This document shows, piece after piece, positions 44,258 through 52,925 of a stretch of 64,000 nucleotides of DNA; the stretch's first letter is position 1, and the number at the start of each line of letters is the position of its first letter. Made by a program: the position numbers and the translations under genes. The notes under the pieces were generated by a model, which did not search any database, was not told the DNA's origin, and saw only the letters and a list, made by a program, of their open reading frames with translations. This DNA is from an uncultured Lachnospiraceae bacterium (GTDB lineage: Bacteria > Bacillota > Clostridia > Lachnospirales > Lachnospiraceae), in assembly GCA_910578115.1 (NCBI GenBank), contig CAJTPO010000005.1, positions 62,001 to 126,000 on the forward strand. Direction: 5' to 3'.

Positions 44258-44626
44258 ATGGAACTGATCCTGCAGCCAACACCTGAAACCTGCGGACAGG
44301 CATGCATCGCCATGATCACAGGAAAAAAGATCGAAGAAGTGATCAAAGATATGAAGACAAGCGGTCCTACGAGCATCGGCCAGCTGATCGAGATATTGGA
44401 CTTCTACGGCATCCGACATGCAGAAAGAAATACGCGTATCTCCAAAAAGAATCCTGTACCGCACGAATATTCTATCCTCACGGTACATACCGATGCAGGA
44501 TACACCCATTGGACACTGCTTTATGATCACAAATATTATGATCCCGAATTCGGTCTCATTGAAGGCACGTATCCGCATGGAAAAATAACATCATTTCTGG
44601 GAATCTATGAACCTGACAATGACTAA
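44258..44626 (+). CDS. C39-like cysteine peptidase fold protein, small
   Basis: A 122-residue single-domain protein. QPTPETCGQACIAMITGKK at residues 6-24 matches the start of the papain-like C39 domain, with Gln (oxyanion) and Cys. THWTLLYDHKYYDPEFG near residues 88-104 supplies the His and Asp. Stand-alone C39-like proteins occur widely in Firmicutes and are not necessarily bacteriocin leader peptidases. No TM, ABC domain or bacteriocin gene is adjacent. AAAGGGGGAATCAAAT precedes the ATG. Confidence 0.75.
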   Translation: MELILQPTPETCGQACIAMITGKKIEEVIKDMKTSGPTSIGQLIEILDFYGIRHAERNTRISKKNPVPHEYSILTVHTDAGYTHWTLLYDHKYYDPEFGLIEGTYPHGKITSFLGIYEPDND

Positions 44627-44757
44627 TCAAAATAAAGAATAGTTTCTTAATACAGGTTTTTCATCCACGTCCTGCCCCTCCCCGCTTTACCATGCTGCAA
44701 ACAGATCATAGATATGTGCTGCAAAAAACAGTTACAATTCGGCCCAGTACTTTCATC

Positions 44758-44786
44758 TTGCCAGCTCCCCCTTTCTGTGATATCTT
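44758..44786 (+). promoter_or_regulatory. Promoter of MFS leader
   Basis: TTGCCA, 17 bases, TATCTT, about 30 bases before the leader-peptide start. Confidence 0.6.
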
Positions 44787-44817
44787 AAACATAGTTAATA
44801 AACGAAAGGCAGCATAT

Positions 44818-44940
44818 ATGATCTGGAAAATGATAAATCTTCAACTCCAAAAAGGAAGCATTTTTCCGCTTTACGGGGATAGTGCGCCTTTTTTCAGGAA
44901 GATTTACCATAAAGCGGATACCAAACAGCCCTTTCGGTAA
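44818..44940 (+). CDS. 40-residue leader peptide upstream of MFS gene
   Basis: ATG 44818 follows AAAGGCAGCATAT and opens a frame beginning MIWKMINLQLQKGS and ending KADTKQPFR, with a TAA stop at 44938-44940. It lies 61 bases before the MFS start and covers mutually exclusive RNA stems. Its ribosome-binding site and position argue for a regulatory leader peptide. Confidence 0.65.
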   Translation: MIWKMINLQLQKGSIFPLYGDSAPFFRKIYHKADTKQPFR

Positions 44941-45001
44941 ATCTTATAGAACTGGTACATTATCTCCTTAACGTGCAAAATAAAAGTTAAGGAGATTTTT
45001 T
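44832..45001 (+). promoter_or_regulatory. Attenuator with alternative stems before MFS gene
   Basis: GGAAGATTTACC (44897-44908) can pair with GATAAATCTTC (44832-44842) or with GGTAAATCTT (44936-44945). CCGCTTTA (44866-44873) pairs with TAAAGCGG (44910-44917). A terminal hairpin ATCTCCTTAAC / GTTAAGGAGAT (44962-44995) followed by six T ends one base before the MFS start. It buries the ribosome-binding site AAGGAG and can also act as a terminator. Confidence 0.7.
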
Positions 45002-46147
45002 ATGTTAAATATCAAAAAACAACTATCGAGATTATACTTATCTTCTATTCTCGGCAACCTGTCTTTAACAGGAGCCTGGGTGGCAATCCTCGCAGCGCGG
45101 GGATACAGCCTGGTGGAGATTGGCTTTGCCGAAACCATTTTTCACCTTACCAGCCTGATCCTTGAAATTCCGTCAGGTGTTCTTGCCGATGTCTTTGGAC
45201 GGAAAAATATGCTCATCGTCAGCAGTGTCATGACCATGATCGGCAATATCATCATGATATTTTCCGGCAGTCTGTGGACAATCTGCGCATCTATGGTCTT
45301 TCAGGCGGCAGGCTATAACTTTGCATCCGGGTCGGGAGACGCCCTCGCATATGATTCCCTGAAAATAAATGCCTGTGAGGATCACTACGGGAAATATGTC
45401 TCTGCCCAGCTGAGCATCTGCCGGTTCTGCGGCGGCCTCTCTACCCTGTGCGCCGGTTTTGCGCTTTTGATCGGGCATCGGGCTGCATACGGCATAGACA
45501 TCGGAATCGGAATTCTGCAAATCTGGGTACTCACTTCCTTACAGGAAGCGCGCGTATCCCAAGGCGCTGAAAACAAACAGCCTTTCTCTGCGCCGCCTTC
45601 TGTACGAACCCCAAAATTGCATACAGCCTTCCGCACCACCAAAAGGGAACTGATCGACTGTTTTGCTGCAAGTGTTGCCTTCCTCAAGACAGCCAGGAAA
45701 GCAGTCCTCTTTATGTTCTGCAATTCTCTTGTCGGATCCATTGACATACTGCTGCTGTTCTTCCTGCAGGCAAAGCTGCCGGGCACCGGCCTGTCAGGTT
45801 TTATGCTCGGGTTTACTTTGTTTTTCATGGAGACGGGCGGCATACTTGGCGCCAGACTCATTTTGAAATGCTGGAAACTGCGCTATCGAAGTGTATTTCT
45901 GCTCACCACGCTGCTTGTGATCTGCGGCGTGCTTGTCGAACATTCCGGAATCTGCTGGCTCATGGCGGCAGGCGGCTTTGTCTCCGCATTCGGTGATGAT
46001 GCGCTGCAGGTTAGAACCAATACGCTCCTGCAGGATATGTTCCCCTCGGAGCAGCGGGCAACGTTGATCTCCATGGAGTCTTTTACTTTTTCCATGATCA
46101 TGATCGTATTGTCGCCCCTGGCCGGCGTGCTCTTCTCCTTCTGGTAA
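45002..46147 (+). CDS. MFS transporter, drug-efflux type
   Basis: A 381-residue major-facilitator protein with about 11-12 TM spans. The TM2-TM3 loop reads GVLADVFGRKNML, the classic MFS motif A. ASGSGDALAYDSL in the fourth TM region, and a matching C-terminal GDDALQVRTNTLLQDMFPSEQRATLISM, are typical of the family of tetracycline/macrolide-type exporters I know from gut Clostridia. Substrate is not provable from sequence. The leader peptide and attenuator upstream suggest induction by something that slows ribosomes. A bidirectional terminator follows. Confidence 0.9.
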   Translation: MLNIKKQLSRLYLSSILGNLSLTGAWVAILAARGYSLVEIGFAETIFHLTSLILEIPSGVLADVFGRKNMLIVSSVMTMIGNIIMIFSGSLWTICASMVFQAAGYNFASGSGDALAYDSLKINACEDHYGKYVSAQLSICRFCGGLSTLCAGFALLIGHRAAYGIDIGIGILQIWVLTSLQEARVSQGAENKQPFSAPPSVRTPKLHTAFRTTKRELIDCFAASVAFLKTARKAVLFMFCNSLVGSIDILLLFFLQAKLPGTGLSGFMLGFTLFFMETGGILGARLILKCWKLRYRSVFLLTTLLVICGVLVEHSGICWLMAAGGFVSAFGDDALQVRTNTLLQDMFPSEQRATLISMESFTFSMIMIVLSPLAGVLFSFW

Positions 46148-46164
46148 AAAGGTAATTTCTGCAC

Positions 46165-46198
46165 AAACGCCCATGCAGGCAATCCCGCATGGGCGTTT
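46165..46198. terminator. Bidirectional terminator
   Basis: A 12-base perfect stem AAACGCCCATGC / GCATGGGCGTTT around a ten-base loop, between the convergent MFS and AI-2E-type genes, with T or A runs at both ends. Confidence 0.88.
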
Positions 46199-46226
46199 TA
46201 CTTATTTCTATATCAACTATATCAAT

Positions 46227-47408
46227 TTAAACAGGCTTCTTCCGCACATCGTTCTGCAGAAGCCTGTAAAGCGCTGCCGCCGCCGGCACACCCAGCAGCA
46301 TACCGCCAATACCCATCACACCGCCACCCACCGTCACTGCCGCCAGCACCCAGATGCCCGGCAGGCCAATAGAGGAACCGACTACCTTCGGATAGATCAG
46401 GTTGCCTTCCAGCTGCTGCAGGACTACCAGAAATACGATAAAGATAATCGACTTGACAGGGGAGACCGTAACGATCATAACTGCTCCCACCACGGCTCCG
46501 ATATAAGCGCCCGCCACCGGAATCAACGCCGTAAATCCGATCAGACAGCCGATCATCGCCGCATAGGGCAGACGCAGCAAAAACATTCCGGCCATACAGA
46601 GCACACCCAAAACCACTGCCTCCGTACACTGCCCCACGATAAAGCTGTGAAAACAGCCGTCAAAGACATGCAGCACATAAAATATCTTATCTACCAGTTT
46701 TGCAGGCAGATATTTCCGAAACAGCAGGGTCATCTGTCCGCCAATCTTCTCTTTCCCCGCCAGCAGATACAGTGCGAAAATAAAACCGACCACCACCGTG
46801 ACCGTCGTAGAGAAGACGGATGATACGATCCCGGCCGCCACGCCCATCGCGCCGCCAAGGCCGCTCCACACGAACGAAGACAGCTTCGTCACCCACTCCT
46901 GCCAGTCTCCCATGCTGTCCATCGCCAGCAGGCTGTTCTCACCTTCCAGATAAGAACTGATCTGCAGATTATCCTCCAGCCACTGCATGGTATCCTGCAG
47001 AACCCCCGGCAGTTCCCGGAACAGAAGCTGCATGCAGCTGAGCAGCTCCGGCACGATCATCCGCACCACCAGAAAGACGATGAACACCAGGCTGACCAGC
47101 GCAAGTACCAGACTGACCGGTCGGCACAGCTTCTGCGGAAAAACAATTCTCACGCCTTTTTTCTTCTGCTGACGCTTCTGGTCCTTCTGCATTCCCTGCG
47201 TATCCCGGCACAGCTTCTGCAAATATTTCTCAATAAAAGTCATCGGAATATTGACCGTATAAGCAATGACACACCCCAGAAACAAAGGCACGGCAGCTCC
47301 CAGCGCAATCCCCGCAACGCTGACAAAATCCGTCCAGTAATGGATCATCAGAAAAAGAATGATCACCGTAACACCGGCCCGCAGGCAGCTTTTCCATTTT
47401 AATTCCAT
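46227..47408 (-). CDS. AI-2E family transporter (PerM-like)
   Basis: A 393-residue membrane protein with about eight TM spans. The centre has IPELLSCMQLLFRELPGVLQ. The C-terminal half shows YVLHVFDGCFHSFIVGQC, then FTALIPVAGAYIGAVVGAV and a GLPGIWVLAAVTVGGGVMGIGGMLLGVP ending. This is the family once linked to autoinducer-2 export; many members are probably ion antiporters or peptidoglycan-related permeases. I chose ATG 47408 (MELKWKSCLR), with AGGAGG about 12 bases upstream; an open frame continues 19 codons further. The MCP gene lies 76 bases upstream. Confidence 0.9.
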   Translation of the reverse strand: MELKWKSCLRAGVTVIILFLMIHYWTDFVSVAGIALGAAVPLFLGCVIAYTVNIPMTFIEKYLQKLCRDTQGMQKDQKRQQKKKGVRIVFPQKLCRPVSLVLALVSLVFIVFLVVRMIVPELLSCMQLLFRELPGVLQDTMQWLEDNLQISSYLEGENSLLAMDSMGDWQEWVTKLSSFVWSGLGGAMGVAAGIVSSVFSTTVTVVVGFIFALYLLAGKEKIGGQMTLLFRKYLPAKLVDKIFYVLHVFDGCFHSFIVGQCTEAVVLGVLCMAGMFLLRLPYAAMIGCLIGFTALIPVAGAYIGAVVGAVMIVTVSPVKSIIFIVFLVVLQQLEGNLIYPKVVGSSIGLPGIWVLAAVTVGGGVMGIGGMLLGVPAAAALYRLLQNDVRKKPV

Positions 47409-47484
47409 AGTATGCCCATGCCTCCTTCTTAGCATTTCTCTCCATGCAGCATCGCCCGCGGACAATCGCCCGTCCGGTCAGCCG

Positions 47485-49236
47485 TTAATTGACAGACGCC
47501 GAAAAGTGTTCGATCTCCTGCTCCAGCGTGCCGCTCACACCGCGGCATACGTTGACCGCATTCTGCACCTCATTCATCTTTTCCACAAGGCTGGACGCAT
47601 TCTCGGCGGAGATATCCACGGCAGTGGAACCCTCGCCCACAGCATTGGTGATGCAGTCAACAGAATCGATGATCTCCGCCATGCTGTCATTAAGCCCCTT
47701 CGAGCTGGTTGAGAAATTATGCAGAATAGTGTAAAACTCTTCCATATTCGTCACATATTCGTCCATCGCCGCTACAAACTGGTCATAGTCCTTGAGGACA
47801 TATTTGTTGATATATTCCAGCACCTCGGAAGTATTATCCGCCATCTCATGCACGGTGTCGATCACTTCCTGGTTGATATGCTGAATGTTCTTGGCCGTCT
47901 CCTGACTGTTATTGGCCAGAGAGTTGATCTCACCCGCCACGACAGCAAATCCCCGGCCCGCTTCCCCGGCTCTTGCCGCTTCAATCGAAGCATTCAGGGA
48001 TAAAAGCGTGGTCTCGTTGGCAATATTCATAATGGTTTCCGACAGCGTATTGATCTTGGAAACCTTTTCGCTGTTCTTGATGGAACGATTCAAAAGCTCG
48101 GAGATCTCGCCCACTTTCTGTACCGTGAAGCTCTTCACCTCAACGATATGCTTCTTCATCTCCCGCGCCTCTTCGGACACCTCAACAGCCTTACGCGATC
48201 CCTGGTCTGCTTCCTGCCAGAGAACGTCCACCTGCTCCTTAACGCCGCCGATCGTATTCTGAATGTCTTCAGAAGTATTGGCAACCGCCTCCATATTGGC
48301 CGACAACTCCTCCATGGCAGCGGAAGATTCCGTAATATTGGTGTTGGCGGTATCTACCATGCTGACGATCTGGTCATTGGAATCAGCCAGTGCTTTGGCA
48401 CTCACCGACACCTTGTCTATGATATTCTGCAGTGTCGCCAGAAAATCATTCATACCGCCGACCAGAATCGAAAGCTCACTCCTTGTTCTGGTCGTGATCC
48501 GCGCGTGCAGATTGCCATTGTTCCTGTTGATATCATCGATCATATGATGCAGCTCCAGCGAAGATTTCCTGATCGGGCTGATCACATTGCGCTGGAACAG
48601 TACCTGATTGATACCGATGACTACGATCATCAGGATCGCACCCAGTATACTGCTTCGGATAGTGCGGTCATACATATCCCGCTGCTCCTGCCGCAGCGAA
48701 GCCACAGACTGTTCAAAATAGGCATTCGCCAGTTCCAGATTGCCGTCAAACTTTTCATCCTCCGCCTCCAGGGCATCGATCTCGGCAATGACGGCTTCCG
48801 TGCTTTTACCGGATGAGGACAGCAGCGCGTTCTTTGCATTTTCCGTATACGCCCTCAGTCCGCTTTCCATCTCCGCAATATTGACCTCGCTGCCGTCTTC
48901 CAGATAATCGTCCACCTGACTGATGTCCGTAAGCAGCTGGTTATAACGTTTATCAATATTTTCCAGCAGATGTTCATGCTCTTCCGCGTCATTTGTCGCC
49001 AGATAAGCATATATGTACCGCTGAATCTTCTCATAATCCTTCTTCATGTCACCTCTGAGCACCATTGCCGAAAGGTATACATCACTGATCTTGTTACATT
49101 TTTCAATGGTACTTCGGAAATTGTTGATACTGTTTCCAAAGTAAATCCCAAACACCACAATCAGTGCCAGGTTCATTAAGCTTAATTGCGTTGTGATACG
49201 GCTCCAAAAGGAAACCCTGGGTGCCTTTTTGTCCAT
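47485..49236 (-). CDS. Methyl-accepting chemotaxis protein
   Basis: A 583-residue membrane receptor. TM1 is about 17-37, an extracellular four-helix-bundle type sensor about 38-185, TM2 about 187-207, and HAMP about 210-265 (RNVISPIRKSSLELHHMIDD). A long signalling coiled coil ends in the kinase-contact hairpin ETTLLSLNASIEAARAGEAGRGFAVVAGEI, near residue 415. The receptor implies CheA/CheW signalling and motility. The promoter is sigma-A type rather than flagellar. GGAGG precedes the ATG by about ten bases. Confidence 0.96.
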   Translation of the reverse strand: MDKKAPRVSFWSRITTQLSLMNLALIVVFGIYFGNSINNFRSTIEKCNKISDVYLSAMVLRGDMKKDYEKIQRYIYAYLATNDAEEHEHLLENIDKRYNQLLTDISQVDDYLEDGSEVNIAEMESGLRAYTENAKNALLSSSGKSTEAVIAEIDALEAEDEKFDGNLELANAYFEQSVASLRQEQRDMYDRTIRSSILGAILMIVVIGINQVLFQRNVISPIRKSSLELHHMIDDINRNNGNLHARITTRTRSELSILVGGMNDFLATLQNIIDKVSVSAKALADSNDQIVSMVDTANTNITESSAAMEELSANMEAVANTSEDIQNTIGGVKEQVDVLWQEADQGSRKAVEVSEEAREMKKHIVEVKSFTVQKVGEISELLNRSIKNSEKVSKINTLSETIMNIANETTLLSLNASIEAARAGEAGRGFAVVAGEINSLANNSQETAKNIQHINQEVIDTVHEMADNTSEVLEYINKYVLKDYDQFVAAMDEYVTNMEEFYTILHNFSTSSKGLNDSMAEIIDSVDCITNAVGEGSTAVDISAENASSLVEKMNEVQNAVNVCRGVSGTLEQEIEHFSASVN

Positions 49237-49294
49237 CGTTAGAATTCCTCCAATTTCATTCCCTTCTTTTATGCATTGGTGTAATGCCTAAATT

Positions 49295-49323
49295 ATTATA
49301 TACTAAAGAAGCCCCAAAATCAA
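49295..49323 (-). promoter_or_regulatory. Promoter of chemotaxis receptor gene
   Basis: On the minus strand TTGATT, 17 bases, TATAAT. The rest of the gap to 49532 shows nothing else I can name. Confidence 0.8.
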
Positions 49324-49532
49324 CTTTCTGTGTCACTTTCCATGCCCGAATCTTATCCCTGGGCTGCCTCCGGCTAAAGGCCGCAGGCTGCTTCTTTTAC
49401 AAACTGATTTTTGCTGGAATTACGATGAATCCTGTGATAGAATAGTACCAATATGGAGTCTGCCGACAGACTCAAATATGCCGGCGTCAACAAGAACACC
49501 TTTCACAACATAACAGGACGGTGAACGATACC

Positions 49533-50021
49533 ATGAAAAAGAACACAGAAAAAACAAACGTCATGCGGCTGCTGGACCAGAAAAAGATCCCTTACGAAAC
49601 CTACTGCTATGCAGACACCGGCGTTATCAGCGGCACCGAAGTTGCAGACGTTCTCGGACAGGACCCGCAGCAGGTGTTCAAGACGCTTGTGACGGTCGGG
49701 AACTCGAACAACAACTACGTCTTTCTGATCCCCGTGCACCAGGAGCTGGATCTGAAGAAAGCCGCCAAAGCAGTCGGCGAGAAAAGTATCAGCATGATCA
49801 AATCCAAAGAACTGCTGCCCCTGACAGGATATATCCACGGCGGCTGTTCCCCGGTGGGCATGAAAAAGCAGTTCAAAACCACGATCGACGCATCCGCCGC
49901 AGATTTTGACACGATCATCTTCAGCGCGGGCAGGATCGGTTATCAGGTGCAGCTGTCTCTGGATGCACTCAGGCAGATCGTCAGATTTGAACTGGCGGAT
50001 CTGACCGTCAGCCAGCCATAA
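49533..50021 (+). CDS. ybaK: Cys-tRNA(Pro) deacylase, YbaK/EbsC family
   Basis: A 162-residue trans-editing protein that hydrolyses Cys mischarged onto tRNA-Pro. YETYCYADTGVISGTEVADVLG and VFKTLVTVG give the family strands; the substrate Lys is in that KTL. The GYIHGGCSPVGMKKQFKT loop is typical. I chose ATG 49533 (MKKNTEKTNVMRL); the frame is also open from GTG 49521, but AGGACG lies too close to that codon. First of a plus-strand run of small genes. Confidence 0.92.
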   Translation: MKKNTEKTNVMRLLDQKKIPYETYCYADTGVISGTEVADVLGQDPQQVFKTLVTVGNSNNNYVFLIPVHQELDLKKAAKAVGEKSISMIKSKELLPLTGYIHGGCSPVGMKKQFKTTIDASAADFDTIIFSAGRIGYQVQLSLDALRQIVRFELADLTVSQP

Positions 50022-50103
50022 GCCGGCATTTGGAATTGCCAGTCTGTACAGACCGATATCATCCTATTATAAGTAACCTGTTAGCAACCCGTTATTTTAC
50101 ACC

Positions 50104-50134
50104 GCGAAGCAGCGCAGAAATGGAGGCAGCCATG
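50104..50134 (+). repeat. 3' module related to the leader element
   Basis: GCGAAGCAGCGCAGAAATGG precedes GAGGCAGCC and the start codon. The block AAGCAGCGCAGAAATGG is identical to copy C at 60.5 kb. Upstream, GTCTGTACAGAC (50043-50054) is a perfect palindrome. The GAG...CTC hairpin is absent. Confidence 0.45.
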
Positions 50135-50566
50135 TCCAAGGAGATTCCTGCAGATATTCATGTAGAAAACACTGATTCAGGCGAAATCACGCTGGCGGAG
50201 GTCCGCTTTTTTGAGGCGAAGCGGGACGCCTTCCCCTTATACGAATCCCTGCGGGCGGCCATCCTGCAAAACTGTGGCCCGACAGAGATCCAGGTGAAGA
50301 AAACCCAGATTTCCTTTGTCAACAGGCATCTGTTTGGAGCAGTGTCCTTTACCCCTGTCCGCAGGGCAAAAGAGCGTCCGAATCCATACATCACCGTCAC
50401 TTTCGGTCTTTCTTACCAGCTTGACTCCCCCAGGATTGATGCGGCCGTGGAGGCATATCCGCACCGTTTTACGCATCATCTAATCATTGGCAGCGTCGAT
50501 GAGATTGACGGGGAGCTGCTCGGATGGCTGCGGGAAGCGGCAGATTTTGCCTGCTCGAAACGTTAG
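50132..50566 (+). CDS. DUF5655 domain protein
   Basis: A 144-residue protein starting at ATG 50132 (MSKEIPADIHVEN), five bases after GGAGG; the frame is open 34 codons further upstream without a usable site. LYESLRAAILQNCGPTEIQVKKTQISFVNRH, then FGAVSFTPVRR and the ending WLREAADFA, match the DUF5655 layout as I know it. The family is often found near or inside transport or unknown proteins. Function unknown. Confidence 0.75.
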   Translation: MSKEIPADIHVENTDSGEITLAEVRFFEAKRDAFPLYESLRAAILQNCGPTEIQVKKTQISFVNRHLFGAVSFTPVRRAKERPNPYITVTFGLSYQLDSPRIDAAVEAYPHRFTHHLIIGSVDEIDGELLGWLREAADFACSKR

Positions 50567-50627
50567 CCATTCCAGGCATCCATATCCCATATCATCATGC
50601 CATCATGAATAGAAGTGGAGGTTTATC

Positions 50628-50828
50628 ATGAATCGTTTGTTTTTATTCCGGATCGCGTGCCTGTTTTTGTTTCTTGTATGCGCGGCCGCTCTTTTTATAG
50701 AAATCTTTGTCAACGACATTAACAGCCTGACTGCCATTTATCTGTGGGCCGGTCTGGCTCTCTTAAGCCTGTCCGGCATCATCGCCGGCGCTTTTCTCCA
50801 CCTGATCAGAAACGAAAGGAGCAGATAG
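50628..50828 (+). CDS. Small two-TM membrane protein
   Basis: A 66-residue protein: TM1 about residues 6-27, TM2 about 35-58, and a short basic tail RNERSR. GTGGAGG lies eight bases before the ATG. The stop is five bases before the next gene's start, so the two are probably translated together. Not recognised. Confidence 0.7.
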   Translation: MNRLFLFRIACLFLFLVCAAALFIEIFVNDINSLTAIYLWAGLALLSLSGIIAGAFLHLIRNERSR

Positions 50829-50832
50829 AACT

Positions 50833-51288
50833 ATGGACCGTCATATCATACGTCTGAAAGACCAGCCGGAACTTCTGACCGCTGCCGCGCAGTGGTTCCA
50901 CGAGAAATGGGGCATCCCGCCTGAAGCCTATCTGGAAAGTATGCAGCAGTGTCTGGCCGGCAACCATCCTGTTCCTCAATGGTATCTCGCTCTGGAACAG
51001 GACAGGATCATCGGCGGGCTGGGCGTGATCGAAAATGATTTCCACAACCGGAAAGACCTCACTCCCAACGTCTGTGCCGTCTACACCGAAGAAGACCGTC
51101 GCTTACAGGGTATCGCGGGCGCTCTGCTGGCCCGCGTCTGCAGCGACATGAAGGAGCAGGGCATCGATACGCTGTATCTTTTGACCGACCATACCTCCTT
51201 CTATGAACGTTACGGCTGGGAATTCTTCTGCATGGTACAGGGCGACGGCGAACCAGAACCGTCACGGATGTATATCCACCGTGCCTGA
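50833..51288 (+). CDS. GNAT family N-acetyltransferase
   Basis: A 151-residue acetyltransferase. DRIIGGLGVIENDF forms the central strands. The acetyl-CoA loop is weak: RRLQGIAGALLARV (R/Q-x-x-G-x-A), near residues 92-105. FYERYGWEFF is the usual C-terminal segment. The ribosome-binding site AAAGGAGCAG lies in the end of the preceding small membrane gene, so coupling is likely. Confidence 0.9.
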   Translation: MDRHIIRLKDQPELLTAAAQWFHEKWGIPPEAYLESMQQCLAGNHPVPQWYLALEQDRIIGGLGVIENDFHNRKDLTPNVCAVYTEEDRRLQGIAGALLARVCSDMKEQGIDTLYLLTDHTSFYERYGWEFFCMVQGDGEPEPSRMYIHRA

Positions 51289-51341
51289 ACTCTCAGAAAT
51301 CCATCATAACAGCCGTTTCTACGGCGAAGGAGGTATTGCAA

Positions 51342-51761
51342 ATGATCGACCTGCAGGATAAAAATCACTGCCCCACACTGGATGAAATCGGAGCGTATGT
51401 CAGGAATCCCGTTTTCCACAAATTCTGTTCCGACATCAGCTCCCAATATGACTGCACGGAAAAAATAGAATTCAGCGCCTGCAGTATGGAAAAAGGCTGG
51501 AACATCAAATACAGAAAATCCGGCCGGACACTGTGCACCCTATATCCCCGGGAGTCCTATTTTACGGTTATGATCGTTGTCGGACAAAAGGAGAAAGCAT
51601 CCGTTGAAGCCATCCTGCCAGAGTGCACCGCCGGCCTGCAGACCATCTACCAGCAGACGAAAGAGGGGAACGGCCAGCGCTGGCTGATGATCGACCTGGA
51701 AGACGAAGACGATCTGTACCGCGACCTGTTCCGCCTCATCGAAATCCGCCGGAATCAATAA
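51342..51761 (+). CDS. DUF3788 domain protein
   Basis: A 139-residue protein from ATG 51342 (MIDLQDKNHC), eight bases after AAGGAGG. GWNIKYRKSGRTLCTLYPRESYFTVMIVVG and RWLMIDLEDEDDLYRDLFRLIEIRR match DUF3788 proteins, which are common in Firmicutes beside GNAT and MerR genes. Function unknown. The MerR promoter begins 26 bases after its stop. Confidence 0.78.
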   Translation: MIDLQDKNHCPTLDEIGAYVRNPVFHKFCSDISSQYDCTEKIEFSACSMEKGWNIKYRKSGRTLCTLYPRESYFTVMIVVGQKEKASVEAILPECTAGLQTIYQQTKEGNGQRWLMIDLEDEDDLYRDLFRLIEIRRNQ

Positions 51762-51787
51762 TTTTTTTAAAAACTTCTCATATTTTC

Positions 51788-51818
51788 TTGACCTTATACC
51801 AACTATATCCCTTATATT
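51788..51818 (+). promoter_or_regulatory. MerR-type promoter with 19-base spacer
   Basis: TTGACC, 19 bases, TATATT, with CCAA...TTGG arms inside the region. A 19-base spacer is the hallmark of promoters that MerR proteins open by DNA distortion, so autoregulation is likely. Confidence 0.78.
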
Positions 51819-51843
51819 GGGCTTACGAAAGGAGGTCGTATCC

Positions 51844-52854
51844 ATGAATATTAATGAGCTGGAACGCCTTACGGGAATCACGAAGCAGAACATCCGTTTC
51901 TATGAAAAGAAGGGACTGCTGCACCCCGCAAGAAATTCCGAGAATAATTATCGTGAATATACAAAGGAAGACCTTACTCGTCTGAAAGCTGTCAAACTGC
52001 TGCGAAAGCTGGACCTGCCTCTGGAGGATATCCGTAAGATCCTGCAGGACGAAGAGCTGCTGTCGGAAGCCCTCTCACAGCATCTCAAAACGCTGCAGGA
52101 GAAGCAACAGGAACTGAGCGCCTGCATTGATGTCTGTAATAATCTGCTGCAAAAGGCAAAGTCCCAGACGGCACAGCCAACACTCCGGCACCGCAAAGTG
52201 CAGACGGACACACTGTCCGACACGGGACCAGACTCCATGCAAAGCAATGCCACGCAGACTGCTCAGACTGCTGCACAGGACGCTGCCACACAGACAGCCC
52301 CGCAGCCGCACACGGCGCTCAGTCCACAGCTGGCCCTGCTGGACATAGACGAGACACTACGCAAAATGGATGAGATTGAGAAAAATGGAGGGAAGTTTAT
52401 GTCGATCATTAAAGATTATCAGAAATTTTCTGCTGCAGAACGTTTAAAAGGTTTTTCTTTTAAACCGGATACCATGGTAATGAATGCAGATGAATTTAAG
52501 GAAGCGCTCCTGCAATACGCCGAAGAAAACCAGTTGAATCTTACCATCATAAAAGAAGGCATGTATCCCCTTTTCAGAATTGACAACCTGGAATATAAGG
52601 CCGAACGCATCTTCGACCGTTTCGGCGCAACGATACACTGTTCCCTGACGAATCCAGAAGAACTGGAAACAGGGCTGGAACATATCCCACCCGCCCGCAA
52701 ACGGCTGTACAGCTTCTTCCATGGCCCCTGGTTTTTCCTGCTGGTACTGTTCATCGTCATGGCGATCAGCCGCCAGAGCTTCTTCTGGGCTTTCTTTGTA
52801 CTCGCCATGGTGGGACCGTATCTCTTCTGGCTGTTTATACGTTACTTCAGATAG
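51844..52854 (+). CDS. MerR family regulator with C-terminal membrane domain
   Basis: A 336-residue protein from ATG 51844 (MNINELERLTGITKQN), eight bases after AAAGGAGG. The N-terminal HTH has NIRFYEKKGLLHPARNSENNYREY and a coiled coil to about residue 100. An unusual Gln/Thr/Ala-rich linker (about 105-160, with repeated ATQT-type units) follows. Next is an alpha/beta region with FSAAERLKGFSFKPD. The C-terminus has two TM spans (FFLLVLFIVMAI and FFWAFFVLAMVGPYLFWLFI), so the regulator should be membrane-tethered. The signal is unknown. Confidence 0.88.
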   Translation: MNINELERLTGITKQNIRFYEKKGLLHPARNSENNYREYTKEDLTRLKAVKLLRKLDLPLEDIRKILQDEELLSEALSQHLKTLQEKQQELSACIDVCNNLLQKAKSQTAQPTLRHRKVQTDTLSDTGPDSMQSNATQTAQTAAQDAATQTAPQPHTALSPQLALLDIDETLRKMDEIEKNGGKFMSIIKDYQKFSAAERLKGFSFKPDTMVMNADEFKEALLQYAEENQLNLTIIKEGMYPLFRIDNLEYKAERIFDRFGATIHCSLTNPEELETGLEHIPPARKRLYSFFHGPWFFLLVLFIVMAISRQSFFWAFFVLAMVGPYLFWLFIRYFR

Positions 52855-52877
52855 TCCGTATGAATCTTCATTTCCGA

Positions 52878-52907
52878 AATCACCTCTGCCTGCCGGCAGA
52901 GGTGATT
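52878..52907. terminator. Hairpin between convergent genes
   Basis: A 13-base perfect stem AATCACCTCTGCC / GGCAGAGGTGATT with a four-base loop between the MerR gene and the minus-strand cassette. T runs are weak on both sides. Confidence 0.7.
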
Positions 52908-52925
52908 CTGTCTGTGTTTCTTCGG

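Noticed and set aside
44258..44626. The C39-like protein as part of a bacteriocin export system
   Set aside because: No ABC transporter with peptidase domain, accessory protein or double-glycine leader peptide is nearby.
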